DNA from: Mycolicibacterium helvum
Lineage (GTDB): Bacteria; Actinomycetota; Actinomycetes; Mycobacteriales; Mycobacteriaceae
NCBI RefSeq assembly: GCF_010731895.1
Contig: NZ_AP022596.1
Coordinates: 5,580,001-5,644,000, forward strand
Direction: 5' to 3'
Length of the DNA: 64,000 bases
The notes below the pieces were generated by a model. That model saw nothing but the letters and a program-made list of their open reading frames with translations, was not told the origin of the DNA and did not search any database. Made by a program: the position numbers and the translations under genes. How positions within the stretch are numbered: the stretch's first letter is position 1; every line of letters starts with the position of its first letter. Positions 55,084-63,899 of this stretch are shown piece after piece.

Positions 55084-55185
55084 CGCGGTCTCCTCGGTGT
55101 CACTGGCCAGCGCCGATGCTGGCCGCTATCCCTCTGGTATACCGCCGGCAGGTAACGATTGGCCGGTCGATACGGCCACGATCAC

Positions 55186-56157
55186 CTACTGACCGGGCGT
55201 CATCCCCGGAACCGGTGTCTCCACCGGTACGGGAACGCCGACGGGCACGCGCCCGCCCGGAACCGGAGCCGGAGTATCGGCGACCGGAGCGTTGGGGTCC
55301 GGCGCTGGCGGAGGCGGCGGGGCGTACGGCCGGATCGACTCGGCCAGTGCCTTGGCGGCTGCCGGATCGATCGGATCCTTCGCGGTGCCCAGCCAGACCA
55401 CGAACCAGCGTTGGTTGCGCTGATCACGCGGGGCGTTGGGGACCGCAGTGCCGACCACGCCGGCCCAGATCTGGCCATTGGGCTTGGTGGTGTCGGTGAA
55501 CTTCACCTCGTAGGAGGAGAAATAGCCCGGCATGTCACCGGCTTGCAGTGCCCCGCTCTGCTGATTGATCCGGACACCGGGGAACGGCATGAAGAACTCG
55601 CCCATGTCCGAGCCCAGCCGAATCGCAGCCTTGCTGTTGTCCTGCTCGGCGCCGGCGAACAGCTTCAGGTCCAGCCGGCCGAGGATGACGCTGGTGTCAT
55701 TGGCCGTCGGGGCGGGCTGGCCGTTCTCCGGTGGCGCGGTCTGCTTGCTCAGCAGCGCCTGGCCGTAGTTCAGGCGGGACGCGTCGGAGACGATCCAACC
55801 GGCGGGAAGCAGGTAGCTGAATCCGCCTGCCGTGTTCGGGGTACGACCCGGCTCGAGCGGCGGGGGGGCCGCCGGCGCGTTGGGATCAACCGGCGCCGGC
55901 GCCGGCGCGTTGGGATCAACCGGCGCTGGCGGCGGCGCGTTGGGGTCCGCCGGAGGCGGGGGGACTTCGGTGGCCGGCGGCGCGGCGGGGGCGGCCGGGA
56001 CGGCGGGGGCCGCCGTCGTAGGCGCCGGCGTCGCAGGATCCGCGAGCGCCGACGTTGATGGCAACGCGATCGTGACGGCGCTGGCGGCGGTCACTGCGGC
56101 AACCGCAAACGCCGTCCACCGGCCCGGGCGTCGCGAAATCGGGTCCGACTGCGTCAT
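55186..56157 (-). CDS. apa: alanine-proline-rich secreted protein Apa (FAP/MPT32-like)
   Basis: A 323-residue precursor. A signal peptide with core [18 protein letters not shown] and probable cleavage after SALA is followed by a Pro/Ala-rich region with [17 protein letters not shown] repeats, a folded C-terminal domain ([21 protein letters not shown]) and a proline-rich end. Apa is exported, mannosylated on Thr, binds fibronectin and is a major antigen. It is separated from modC by 46 bp and read in the same direction. Confidence 0.92.
   Translation of the reverse strand: MTQSDPISRRPGRWTAFAVAAVTAASAVTIALPSTSALADPATPAPTTAAPAVPAAPAAPPATEVPPPPADPNAPPPAPVDPNAPAPAPVDPNAPAAPPPLEPGRTPNTAGGFSYLLPAGWIVSDASRLNYGQALLSKQTAPPENGQPAPTANDTSVILGRLDLKLFAGAEQDNSKAAIRLGSDMGEFFMPFPGVRINQQSGALQAGDMPGYFSSYEVKFTDTTKPNGQIWAGVVGTAVPNAPRDQRNQRWFVVWLGTAKDPIDPAAAKALAESIRPYAPPPPPAPDPNAPVADTPAPVPGGRVPVGVPVPVETPVPGMTPGQ
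55874..55953 (-). repeat. 30-bp tandem repeat in apa
   Basis: A 30-bp unit containing GCGTTGGGATCAACCGGCGC is present at about 55874 and 55904, with a diverged copy from 55934. It codes for the 10-residue period [10 protein letters not shown]. Repeat length variation is common in this antigen. Confidence 0.7.
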
Positions 56158-56203
56158 TCCGATGAACCTACCGTGTTACAGCCGTGACGCAAGTGTGGCC
56201 TGC

Positions 56204-57295
56204 TCACGGTGTTGCGCGGGCTGCGGAGTGCAGGGCAACCTCCTGTGCCTTGACTGTGAACCACACCGTGTCCCCGGCGGCCAGCCGCAGCCCGGCCGCC
56301 GACTCCGCGGTGATATCGGCGGCCAGCCCCGGTGCGCCGTCCGATTGCTCGTCGGCGCGCACCCGCACGCGCGCACCATCGGCGTCCAGCTCCGCGACGC
56401 GGATCTGGACGCTGTTGCGCGGGCTACCGTGCGGCAGGTCGCGGTACACCGCGACTGCCGCCGGAGAGAACACCGCGACGAGATCGCCGTCGGCGATCTC
56501 GTCGGCGATCTGCCTGCCATGCCACAGCGTGCCGTCGGGGGCCCGCAGGCTTTCCGGGCCGCCGCGCACACCCCGCACCACGTTCACGCCCGCGATGCGG
56601 GCGCCGAACATGCTGCGCGGCGCGGCCAGCACGTCACCGACCCGGCCGGCCTCGGCCACCCTGCCGTCCTCGAGCACCAGCACCCGGTCGGCCAGCGTCA
56701 GGACGTCGAGCAAATCGTGGGTGATGAGCACCGTCGCCCTCCCCTCGGCCGACGACACCCGGCGCAGCAACGCCCGCACCGCGGCCGCCACCGCGACGTC
56801 GAGCCCGGCCAGCGGCTCGTCGAGCAGCAGCACTTCGGGCTCGGCGGCCAGCGCCCGTGCGATCGCGACCCGCTGAGCCTGGCCGCCGGACAGCTGGCCT
56901 GGCTTGCGCCCGGCGAGCTCGGCCAGGCCGACCTCGGCCAGCCAGGTCGCGGCGCTGGCCCGCGCCGCGGCGCGGCCCGCCCCGCGACTGCGCGGCGCGA
57001 ACTCGACGTTGGCCTGCACGCTCAGGTGCGGAAACAACAGCGGGTCTTGCAGCAGCAGGCCGACGCGCCGGTCATGGGTGGCCACGTGAATACCCGCCGA
57101 CGTGTAGGTCAGCGCCCGTCCGCCGAGGCGCACCAGCCCGGCATCGGGCGCCAGCAGCCCGGCGATCACATGCAATGTGGTGGACTTCCCGGCGCCGTTG
57201 GGGCCGAGGATCGCCAGCACTTCGCCGGCGGCGACCTCGAACGCCACTTCGAACCCGCGCTCGGCCACCGCGGCGTGGAACTGCAGCTCAGGCAT
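56204..57295 (-). CDS. modC: molybdate ABC transporter ATPase ModC
   Basis: A 363-residue ABC ATPase. Walker [10 protein letters not shown], signature [15 protein letters not shown], Walker [12 protein letters not shown] and ITHDLLDV switch His are followed by a C-terminal Mop-like domain ([17 protein letters not shown]) that binds molybdate for regulation. It powers molybdate uptake with ModB. Its ATG at 57295 lies 8 bp inside modB, so they are translationally coupled. No modA is present in this window. Confidence 0.93.
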   Translation of the reverse strand: MPELQFHAAVAERGFEVAFEVAAGEVLAILGPNGAGKSTTLHVIAGLLAPDAGLVRLGGRALTYTSAGIHVATHDRRVGLLLQDPLLFPHLSVQANVEFAPRSRGAGRAAARASAATWLAEVGLAELAGRKPGQLSGGQAQRVAIARALAAEPEVLLLDEPLAGLDVAVAAAVRALLRRVSSAEGRATVLITHDLLDVLTLADRVLVLEDGRVAEAGRVGDVLAAPRSMFGARIAGVNVVRGVRGGPESLRAPDGTLWHGRQIADEIADGDLVAVFSPAAVAVYRDLPHGSPRNSVQIRVAELDADGARVRVRADEQSDGAPGLAADITAESAAGLRLAAGDTVWFTVKAQEVALHSAARATP

Positions 57296-58103
57296 CGCTG
57301 GTCCAGCCGGACACCCGCCGCATCCCGAGCCCCAGGACGACAACAGCGGCGACGGCGACCAGCAGAATCGACAGCGCCACCGCCGCGTCCGGGTCGCTCT
57401 CGCGCTGCAGGTAGATCTCCAGCGGCAGTGTCCTGGTGACGCCTTGGCGGGACCCCGCGAAGGTCAGCGTGGCGCCGAACTCCCCCAGCGACCGGGCGAA
57501 GGCCAGCACCGATCCCGACACCAGACCGGGGGTCAGCAGCGGCAGCGTCACCCGCCACCACACGGTTGCCGGTTTGGCCCCCAACGTCGCCGCCACGACG
57601 TCGTAATCGGCTCCGGCGGTGCGCGCGGCACCCTCCAGCGCGATCACCAGGAACGGCAGCGAGACGAACGTCTGCGCCAGCACCACCGCGGTCGTGGTGA
57701 AGGCGATCCTGATCCCGGCCGCCTCCAGGTAGCTCCCGAGTAGGCCCAGCCGTCCGAACGCATACAGCAGTGCGATACCGCCGACGACCGGCGGCAACAC
57801 CAGTGGTAACAGGATCAACGGGCGCAGAGCGCGCACGACCCGCCCGTCGCTGCGGGCCAGCACCAGCGCCATCGGAACGCCCAGGACCAGGCAGAATGCG
57901 GTGCTGGCCGCGGCCGTGCGCAAGCTCAGCAGCAGCGCGGCCTGCGATGGCGTGCTGGTGATCAGTGACCAGAAATGTGTCCAGTCGACCTTGATTGCCA
58001 TGGCCACCAGCGGGAGCACCACGAATGCCGCGCCGAGCACAGCCGGGACGTACACCCAGCGGGGCAGCGGCGGCTGCGTCCGGTGTGCCGCGCTGCGCCT
58101 CAC
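57288..58103 (-). CDS. modB: molybdate ABC transporter permease ModB
   Basis: A 271-residue permease with 5-6 transmembrane segments. It has the EAA-type loop around [20 protein letters not shown] and the segment [12 protein letters not shown]. It forms the channel for molybdate with ModC. It is the first gene of this short operon; only 137 bp separate it from the divergent SDR gene, so a periplasmic-binding-protein gene modA cannot fit here. The upstream GACACG/CGTGTC repeats lie at 58124-58151. Confidence 0.92.
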   Translation of the reverse strand: MRRSAAHRTQPPLPRWVYVPAVLGAAFVVLPLVAMAIKVDWTHFWSLITSTPSQAALLLSLRTAAASTAFCLVLGVPMALVLARSDGRVVRALRPLILLPLVLPPVVGGIALLYAFGRLGLLGSYLEAAGIRIAFTTTAVVLAQTFVSLPFLVIALEGAARTAGADYDVVAATLGAKPATVWWRVTLPLLTPGLVSGSVLAFARSLGEFGATLTFAGSRQGVTRTLPLEIYLQRESDPDAAVALSILLVAVAAVVVLGLGMRRVSGWTSDA

Positions 58104-58123
58104 CCGTCACACCCTAGGACTTA

Positions 58124-58151
58124 GCGACACGCCGTGTCCTGATCGTGTCGC
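58124..58151. promoter_or_regulatory. GACACG/CGTGTC repeats in modB-SDR divergent promoter
   Basis: Contains the perfect 13-bp palindrome GACACGCCGTGTC (58126-58138) and a third CGTGTC half-site (58144-58149), so GCGACACG (58124-58131) also pairs with CGTGTCGC (58144-58151). It lies 21-48 bp upstream of modB and about 100 bp before the SDR gene. It does not resemble the ModE consensus. Possible operator for the mod operon or the SDR gene. Confidence 0.4.
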
Positions 58152-58240
58152 GACCACATTGGCTGAATTAGCTACCGTCCAGTAACATTTCTCCCTAATC
58201 GACACCACCGCGCTCGAAGGCGTGCACGAGGAGGTCAAAG

Positions 58241-58915
58241 ATGATGGACGTGCTGGTCACGGGTGCTGACACCGAACTGGGGCGCACGATCGCGGAGGGT
58301 TTCCGCGACGCCGGCCACAAAGTCGTCATCAGCGGCGCGCGCCGCGACGACCTCGAGGTAGCTGCCAAGGAACTCGATGTCGACGCCATCGTGTGCGACA
58401 CCACCGACCCGGCGGCTCTGGCCGAGGCGCGCACCCTCTTCCCGCATCACCTGGACACCATCGTCCACGTCCCGGCTCCGGCCTGGGTCGGCGGCGACCC
58501 CCGGGTCTACACGCTGGCCGACACCGCCAAGGCGTGGCGCACCGCGCTCGATGCCACCGTGCTCTCGGCCGTGTTGCTGGTGCAGAACATCGGCGATCAC
58601 CTGCGCTCGGGCGGATCCATCGTGACCGTGGTGCCGGACAATCCGCGCGACGGCGGCGCCGACGCTGCGGTCAAGGCAGCGGTGTCGAATTGGACTGCGG
58701 GACAAGCTGATTACTTCGGCACCCGCGGCATCACCATTAACACCGTGGCCTGCGGCCGCAGCGCGGAGCCGTCCTACGACGGACTGTCCACCACCCCGCC
58801 GTCGGTGGCCGCGGAGATCGCCCGGCTCGCGCTGTTCCTGACCACGCCGGCCGCCCGGCACATCACCGGCCAGACCGTGCACGTCGGCCGGGGCGCGTTG
58901 GCCAACTTCGGCTGA
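58241..58915 (+). CDS. SDR-like protein lacking catalytic Tyr (Rv1856c-like)
   Basis: A 224-residue Rossmann protein. Its N terminus reads VLVTGADTELGRTIAEGF (TGxxxxLG) and its C terminus HITGQTVHVGRG as in SDRs, but the expected YxxxK reads DAAVK, so Asp replaces Tyr and reductase activity is doubtful. The NTVACGRS motif follows. GAGGAGG precedes the ATG. Position and size match M. tuberculosis Rv1856c, next to the LLM gene. Confidence 0.78.
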   Translation: MMDVLVTGADTELGRTIAEGFRDAGHKVVISGARRDDLEVAAKELDVDAIVCDTTDPAALAEARTLFPHHLDTIVHVPAPAWVGGDPRVYTLADTAKAWRTALDATVLSAVLLVQNIGDHLRSGGSIVTVVPDNPRDGGADAAVKAAVSNWTAGQADYFGTRGITINTVACGRSAEPSYDGLSTTPPSVAAEIARLALFLTTPAARHITGQTVHVGRGALANFG

Positions 58916-58960
58916 CTGTGATTCATCTGGCGTTTTCCGAGAGGGACTAACCTCTGCTGG

Positions 58961-59890
58961 GTGACGATCCGACTCGCTCTTCAGATCCCGAACTTCTCGT
59001 ACGGCACCGGTGTCCCCGAACTCTTCCCGACGGTGATAGCGCAGGCCCAGGAGGCTGAGGCAGCGGGATTCGACTCCGTCTTCGTGATGGACCACTTCTA
59101 CCAACTCCCCAACCTCGGCGCACCCGATGAGCCGATGCTGGAGGCGTACACCGCGCTGGGCGCGCTGGCCACCGCGACACAGCGGGTGCAACTGGGCACG
59201 CTGGTCACCGGAAACACCTACCGCAACCCGACACTGCTGGCCAAGGCCATCACCACCCTCGACGTGATCAGCCAGGGCCGGGCCATCCTCGGTATCGGCA
59301 CCGGCTGGTTCGAGCTGGAACACGACTCACTGGGCTACGAATTCGGCACCTTCACCGACCGGTTCAACAAGCTCGACGAGGCGCTGGAGATCATCCTGCC
59401 GATGCTGCGCGGCGAGCGGGTGACCGTGGACGGCAAGTACTACCGCACCCAGGAGGCGTTCGCCAATCCCCGCTTCCGCGATCACATCCCGCTGATGATC
59501 GGCGGCACCGGTGAGAAGAAGACCATTCCGTTGGCGGCCCGTCATTTCGATCACCTGAACCTCGTCTGCGGCTTCGACGAACTCCCCCGCAAGGTCGCGG
59601 TGGCCAAGCAACGCTGCGAGGACATCGGCCGGGACCCCGGCACACTCGAGACCAGCATGTTGGTGTTCGCGATCATCGACGAGAACGTCACCGCAGATTT
59701 CATCCCGGACGACGTCAAGCAGCGTGCTGCATACGGCAGTCCCGACCAGATCGCCGAGCAGATCAAGACCAAAGTGCTCGACGCCGGCGTCGACGGCGTC
59801 ATCCTGAGCCCGGTGACCCACCTCGACGGCTATCACCCGGGCCGGGTGACCGCCGTTGGCGAGGTCCTGCGGCCCCTGCTGGGCCTCTAG
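58961..59890 (+). CDS. F420-dependent LLM-class oxidoreductase (Rv1855c-like)
   Basis: A 309-residue luciferase-like protein starting with GTG. DSVFVMDHFYQLP is the active-site strand, LGTLVTGNTYRNPTLLAK the conserved block, GRAILGIGTGWFELEH the F420-phosphate region. It should use reduced F420; the substrate is unknown. Found between the SDR-like gene and ndh, as in M. tuberculosis Rv1854c-Rv1856c. Confidence 0.87.
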   Translation: MTIRLALQIPNFSYGTGVPELFPTVIAQAQEAEAAGFDSVFVMDHFYQLPNLGAPDEPMLEAYTALGALATATQRVQLGTLVTGNTYRNPTLLAKAITTLDVISQGRAILGIGTGWFELEHDSLGYEFGTFTDRFNKLDEALEIILPMLRGERVTVDGKYYRTQEAFANPRFRDHIPLMIGGTGEKKTIPLAARHFDHLNLVCGFDELPRKVAVAKQRCEDIGRDPGTLETSMLVFAIIDENVTADFIPDDVKQRAAYGSPDQIAEQIKTKVLDAGVDGVILSPVTHLDGYHPGRVTAVGEVLRPLLGL

Positions 59891-59997
59891 CCACCGCGGG
59901 TGGCACACATCACCTGATCCGCCCGGGGACCGGCGCGAAGTCTGTCGGCCGGGCGACTACCGTAGTACGTGTCCTGTGCATGTTTTGAGGAGCAGAA

Positions 59998-61368
59998 ATG
60001 ACCCACCCCGGTGCAACGCCATCGGATAAGCACAAGGTCGTCATCATCGGTTCGGGATTCGGCGGCCTTAATGCCGCGCAGAAGCTCAAGCGGGCCGACG
60101 TCGACATCAAGCTGATCGCCAAGACCACCCACCACCTCTTCCAGCCACTGCTGTACCAGGTGGCGACGGGCATCATCTCCGAAGGTGAGATCGCCCCGCC
60201 CACCCGGGTCATCCTGCGCAAACAGGAGAACTGCCAGGTGCTGCTCGGTGAGGTCACCAATATCGACCTGACGGACAAGACCGTCGACTCGATCCTGCTG
60301 GGCCACACCTACCGGACTCCCTACGACACCCTGATCGTCGCCGCCGGTGCCGGGCAGTCGTACTTCGGTAACGACCACTTCGCCGAGTGGGCGCCCGGCA
60401 TGAAGACCATCGACGACGCTTTGGAACTGCGTGGCCGCATCCTGGGCGCGTTCGAGCAGGCCGAGCGGTCCAGCGACCCGGTGCGCCGCGAAAAGCTGCT
60501 GACCTTCGTCGTTGTCGGCGCCGGCCCGACTGGTGTCGAGATGGCCGGGCAGATCGCCGAACTCGCCGATCACACGCTGCGCGGCGCGTTCCGCCACATC
60601 GATTCGACCCGGGCGCGGGTGATCCTGCTGGACGCCGCTCCCGCCGTGTTGCCACCGATGGGCGAGAAGCTCGGCAAGAAGGCGCAGGACCGGTTGGAGA
60701 AGCTGGGCGTTGAAATCCAGCTCAACGCGATGGTCACTGACGTCGACCGCAACGGGATCACCGTCAAGCGCCCCGACGGCACCATCGACCGCATCGAGGC
60801 TGCCACCAAGGTGTGGTCGGCCGGCGTCTCGGCGAGTCCGCTGGGCAAGATCATCGCCGACCAGTCCGACGCCGAGATCGACCGGGCCGGACGGGTCAAG
60901 GTGGGGCCGGACCTGTCGGTTCCCGGGCACCCGAACGTGTTCGTGGTCGGCGACATGGCGTTGGTCGACGGCGTTCCCGGTATGGCGCAAGGCGCCATCC
61001 AGGGCGCCAAGTACGTCGCCAACCTGGTGAAGTCGGAGCTCAAGGGCGCCGACCCTGCTGCCCGCGAACCGTTCAGCTATTTCGACAAGGGCTCGATGGC
61101 AACCGTGTCCCGCTTCAGCGCGGTGGCCAAGATCGGCAGGATCGAGTTCGCCGGGTTCATCGCGTGGCTGGCATGGCTCTTCCTGCACCTGGTCTATCTG
61201 GTCGGGTTCAAGACCAAGGTCGCGACCATACTGTCGTGGATCACGACATTCCTCGGCCGCGGTCGCAGCCAGCTGACGATTACCGAGCAGCAGGCGTACG
61301 CCCGCACCAGAATTGAGCAACTCGAGGAGATCGCCGCGACGGTCGAAGACGAGAAGGCGGCGAGCTGA
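59998..61368 (+). CDS. ndh: type II NADH dehydrogenase Ndh
   Basis: A 456-residue NDH-2. FAD motif IGSGFGGLNAAQKL, the TTHHLFQPLLYQVATG block, the NADH motif VVGAGPTGVEMAGQ and the second FAD block VFVVGDMAL are complete; amphipathic and hydrophobic C-terminal helices (LAWLFLHLVYLVGF) attach it to the membrane. It passes electrons from NADH to menaquinone without pumping protons, and is the main respiratory NADH oxidase of mycobacteria. It is in a single-gene unit with an own promoter side. Confidence 0.96.
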   Translation: MTHPGATPSDKHKVVIIGSGFGGLNAAQKLKRADVDIKLIAKTTHHLFQPLLYQVATGIISEGEIAPPTRVILRKQENCQVLLGEVTNIDLTDKTVDSILLGHTYRTPYDTLIVAAGAGQSYFGNDHFAEWAPGMKTIDDALELRGRILGAFEQAERSSDPVRREKLLTFVVVGAGPTGVEMAGQIAELADHTLRGAFRHIDSTRARVILLDAAPAVLPPMGEKLGKKAQDRLEKLGVEIQLNAMVTDVDRNGITVKRPDGTIDRIEAATKVWSAGVSASPLGKIIADQSDAEIDRAGRVKVGPDLSVPGHPNVFVVGDMALVDGVPGMAQGAIQGAKYVANLVKSELKGADPAAREPFSYFDKGSMATVSRFSAVAKIGRIEFAGFIAWLAWLFLHLVYLVGFKTKVATILSWITTFLGRGRSQLTITEQQAYARTRIEQLEEIAATVEDEKAAS

Positions 61369-61480
61369 CCCGGCCCCGTGTGGGCTGGGAGTTGTCGGTG
61401 AGCGACGCTGAAATCACGGCGTTTGCACACTGCCTGCCCTAGCATGATCAGCGATGACAGTCTCACTACAAGGGGGCCCG

Positions 61481-61846
61481 ATGACATTCAATCGTTCCGT
61501 GCGACGCGCAGCTGCGGCGGCGTTGGGCGCAGGTGCGGTGTTGCTCAGCGTGGCTGGACCCGCTGCCGCCGACCCGCCGCCCAACTGCACCACCGCGGAT
61601 ATGACCGGAATCATGTCCGGAGTATCGGCGGCGATGTCGACCTACCTGTTCACGCACCCGGACGTCAACGCGTTCTTCACCGGTCTGCAGGGGCTGCCCA
61701 AGGCTCAGGTCAAGACCCAGACCCAGCAGTACCTGGACGCCAACCCGGGGATCCGCGCCGACTTGGATGGCATCCGCCAGCCGTCGACAGACTTCCGCAA
61801 CCGGTGTGGCCTCATCCAGCGTCCGCTGGCCCCAGGCGTGGTCTAG
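61481..61846 (+). CDS. hemophore-like heme-binding secreted protein
   Basis: A 121-residue precursor; the signal peptide (AAAAALGAGAVLLSVAGPAAA) is followed by a mature helical protein with the pattern of the mycobacterial hemophore family (Rv0203 type): CTTADMTGIMSGVSAAMSTYLF, PDVNAFFTGLQGLP and a paired Cys near the end (FRNRCGL). It likely binds haem outside the cell. GGGGG precedes the ATG. It is followed after 55 bp by a sensor kinase gene in the same direction. Confidence 0.78.
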   Translation: MTFNRSVRRAAAAALGAGAVLLSVAGPAAADPPPNCTTADMTGIMSGVSAAMSTYLFTHPDVNAFFTGLQGLPKAQVKTQTQQYLDANPGIRADLDGIRQPSTDFRNRCGLIQRPLAPGVV

Positions 61847-61901
61847 CCTCCTCCCGGCGTGGCCCGGTGCCGTTTCGGCGGCGCACCCTAAGGTTGTCGG
61901 C

Positions 61902-63272
61902 GTGGTCGTGAAGCCCGACGAGATCGTCTACCGCGTGCTGCAACGGCTGCCTACCCGCATGCTGTCGCTGCGTACCATCGTCATCGTCGCTGCGCTGTCG
62001 GTGGTGATCCTGGTGCTGACGCTGGGCACCTGGGTGTGGGTGGGTGTCACCCACGATCAGTACAGCCAGCTCGACCGGCGGCTCGATTCGGTCAGCAGTC
62101 TGGGTGATGTCAGCTCACTGCTGAGCACCGCAGGCCCCAGCGGGGTCGGCACGCCCACTCCCGACGGGAACCTGGTGCGCACCATCCGGGTCGGGGCGAT
62201 GGCGATGTCGGTGCCCCCCGATGTGGTGCTGCCTGCCCTGGGCGACGGCTATGCCAACACCACCATCGACGGCGTCGAGTACCGGGTGCGCACCTTCTCG
62301 GTCGGTGGGGCGACGATCGCGCTGGGCGCGCCACTGGCCGAGACCCAGCGCCGGATCGCCGAACTGCACCTGCGGGTGCTGTTGATCTGCGCGGGCGTCA
62401 TCGCGGGCACCGTGGTGATCGGCTGGCTGATCTCGCTGATCATGATCAACCCGTTCCGGGTGCTGGCCCAGCAAGCCCGCGCCATCAACGCCCAGTCCAA
62501 CCCCGACGAGGTGCAGGTGCGCGGGGTCAAGGAGGCGGTCGAGATCGCCGAGGCTGTCGAAGGCATGCTGGCCCGCATCGGCGACGAACAGGCCCGCACC
62601 AAGGCCGCCCTGGAGTCCGCCCGCGACTTCGCCGCCGTCGCCTCGCATGAGCTACGGACTCCGCTGACCGCCATGCGCACCAACCTCGAGGTGCTCTCCA
62701 CCCTGGATCTGGGGCCCGAACAACGCACCGAAGTGATCGGCGATGTCATCCGCACGCAGAGCCGCATCGAGGCCACGCTGACCGCCCTGGAACGACTCGC
62801 CCAGGGCGAGCTGACCACGGCAGACGATTTCGTTCCGTTCGACGTCGCCGAACTGCTCGACCGGGCCGCGCACGACGCCGAGCGGATCTACCGCGACCTC
62901 ACCGTCTCGCTGGTGCCCTCGCCCGCAGTGCTGATGGTGGGCCTTCCGGTCGGGCTGCGGCTGGTCATCGACAATGCGCTCGCCAACGCCGTCAAGCACG
63001 GTGCCGCCACTGAAGTGCAGCTGTCGGTATCGAGTTCGGCCGACGGCGTGCAGATCACGATCGACGACAACGGCAGCGGGGTGCCCGAAGAGGAGCGGGC
63101 CGCGGTGTTCGAGCGGTTCTCCCGCGGCTCGACCGCATCGCGGTCCGGGTCAGGTCTTGGCCTTGCCCTGGTTGCCCAGCAGGCCGAATTGCACGGCGGC
63201 ACAGCATCGTTGTGCGCCAGCCCGCTCGGCGGTGCCAGGCTGGTGCTCGACCTCGCCGGTCCTGGCGACTAG
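61902..63272 (+). CDS. PrrB-like sensor histidine kinase without adjacent regulator
   Basis: A 456-residue sensor. TM1 about 24-48, extracytoplasmic domain to 157, TM2 158-183, HAMP, then HisKA with His249 in VASHELRTPL and HATPase with NALANAVKHG, DDNGSGVP and GSGLGLAL. The kinase part is nearly identical in wording to M. tuberculosis PrrB, but no prrA-like response regulator lies beside it. GTG starts at 61902 or 61908. It converges on ureD (4-bp overlap). Confidence 0.88.
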   Translation: MVVKPDEIVYRVLQRLPTRMLSLRTIVIVAALSVVILVLTLGTWVWVGVTHDQYSQLDRRLDSVSSLGDVSSLLSTAGPSGVGTPTPDGNLVRTIRVGAMAMSVPPDVVLPALGDGYANTTIDGVEYRVRTFSVGGATIALGAPLAETQRRIAELHLRVLLICAGVIAGTVVIGWLISLIMINPFRVLAQQARAINAQSNPDEVQVRGVKEAVEIAEAVEGMLARIGDEQARTKAALESARDFAAVASHELRTPLTAMRTNLEVLSTLDLGPEQRTEVIGDVIRTQSRIEATLTALERLAQGELTTADDFVPFDVAELLDRAAHDAERIYRDLTVSLVPSPAVLMVGLPVGLRLVIDNALANAVKHGAATEVQLSVSSSADGVQITIDDNGSGVPEEERAAVFERFSRGSTASRSGSGLGLALVAQQAELHGGTASLCASPLGGARLVLDLAGPGD

Positions 63273-63895
63273 AGCCGGGCACCCTGCCAGGTTGAGATGC
63301 TGCCGCCGGCGGCCAGTGCGTACGTGATGCCGGCCGCGTCATCGGCCGGCTCGGGGTAACGCAGTTCGCTGACACAGGCCAGTGGGGAACCCAGCGCATC
63401 GTCGGCCACCGAGGCGGGCCCCAGCTCCACCCGGTGCCGAAGCAGCGGGGCGCCGGCCACGTCGGCGCGCATGGCGCCGCTCCAAAAGCCTTCGCGCTCA
63501 CCGGTTCTGCCGATCTGCACCCGCTCCCGGATGCGCAGCCGCGAGGTGCCGGCCGCCCAGACCGTCAACTCGCTGAGGTGGCGTGCATTGGCAGCGACGA
63601 CAGTCGGCTCGGGATCGAGGTCGAGCTCACCGTCGTTCTCGATGTGCCAGCATGCCCGCGACTGAGTGGTCGCTGCGCCGGGCAGCGCCACCGTGGCCGC
63701 GGCGCTGCGAAGGCGCAGGCGCGCACCGACTTCCACGATCAGCCGGATCGAGATGGTGTCCCCACCCAGTGGCGTTGCCGCCGCCGACACCAGATGCACG
63801 GTGTCGGGCTCGGTGTGCCGCGCCGCCAGTGCACCGCGGCACTCGATGCGGGGCAGCCGTCCGGGCTGGGCGACCACGAGGACATCGGAACGCAT
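63269..63895 (-). CDS. ureD: urease accessory protein UreD
   Basis: A 208-residue UreD (UreH), same length as the M. tuberculosis protein. [14 protein letters not shown] strands are absent, but RLRLRSAAATVALPG, RHLSELTVWAAGTSRLRIRE and the C-terminal block fit the beta-helix-like UreD fold. It forms a complex with UreF and UreG to deliver nickel to urease. It follows ureG with a 4-bp gap on the minus strand, the end of the urease operon. Confidence 0.85.
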   Translation of the reverse strand: MRSDVLVVAQPGRLPRIECRGALAARHTEPDTVHLVSAAATPLGGDTISIRLIVEVGARLRLRSAAATVALPGAATTQSRACWHIENDGELDLDPEPTVVAANARHLSELTVWAAGTSRLRIRERVQIGRTGEREGFWSGAMRADVAGAPLLRHRVELGPASVADDALGSPLACVSELRYPEPADDAAGITYALAAGGSISTWQGARL

Positions 63896-63899
63896 TGCG

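Noticed and set aside
58104..58240. A hidden modA gene between modB and the SDR gene
   Set aside because: The space is 137 bp, far too short for a binding protein, and shows no suitable frame.
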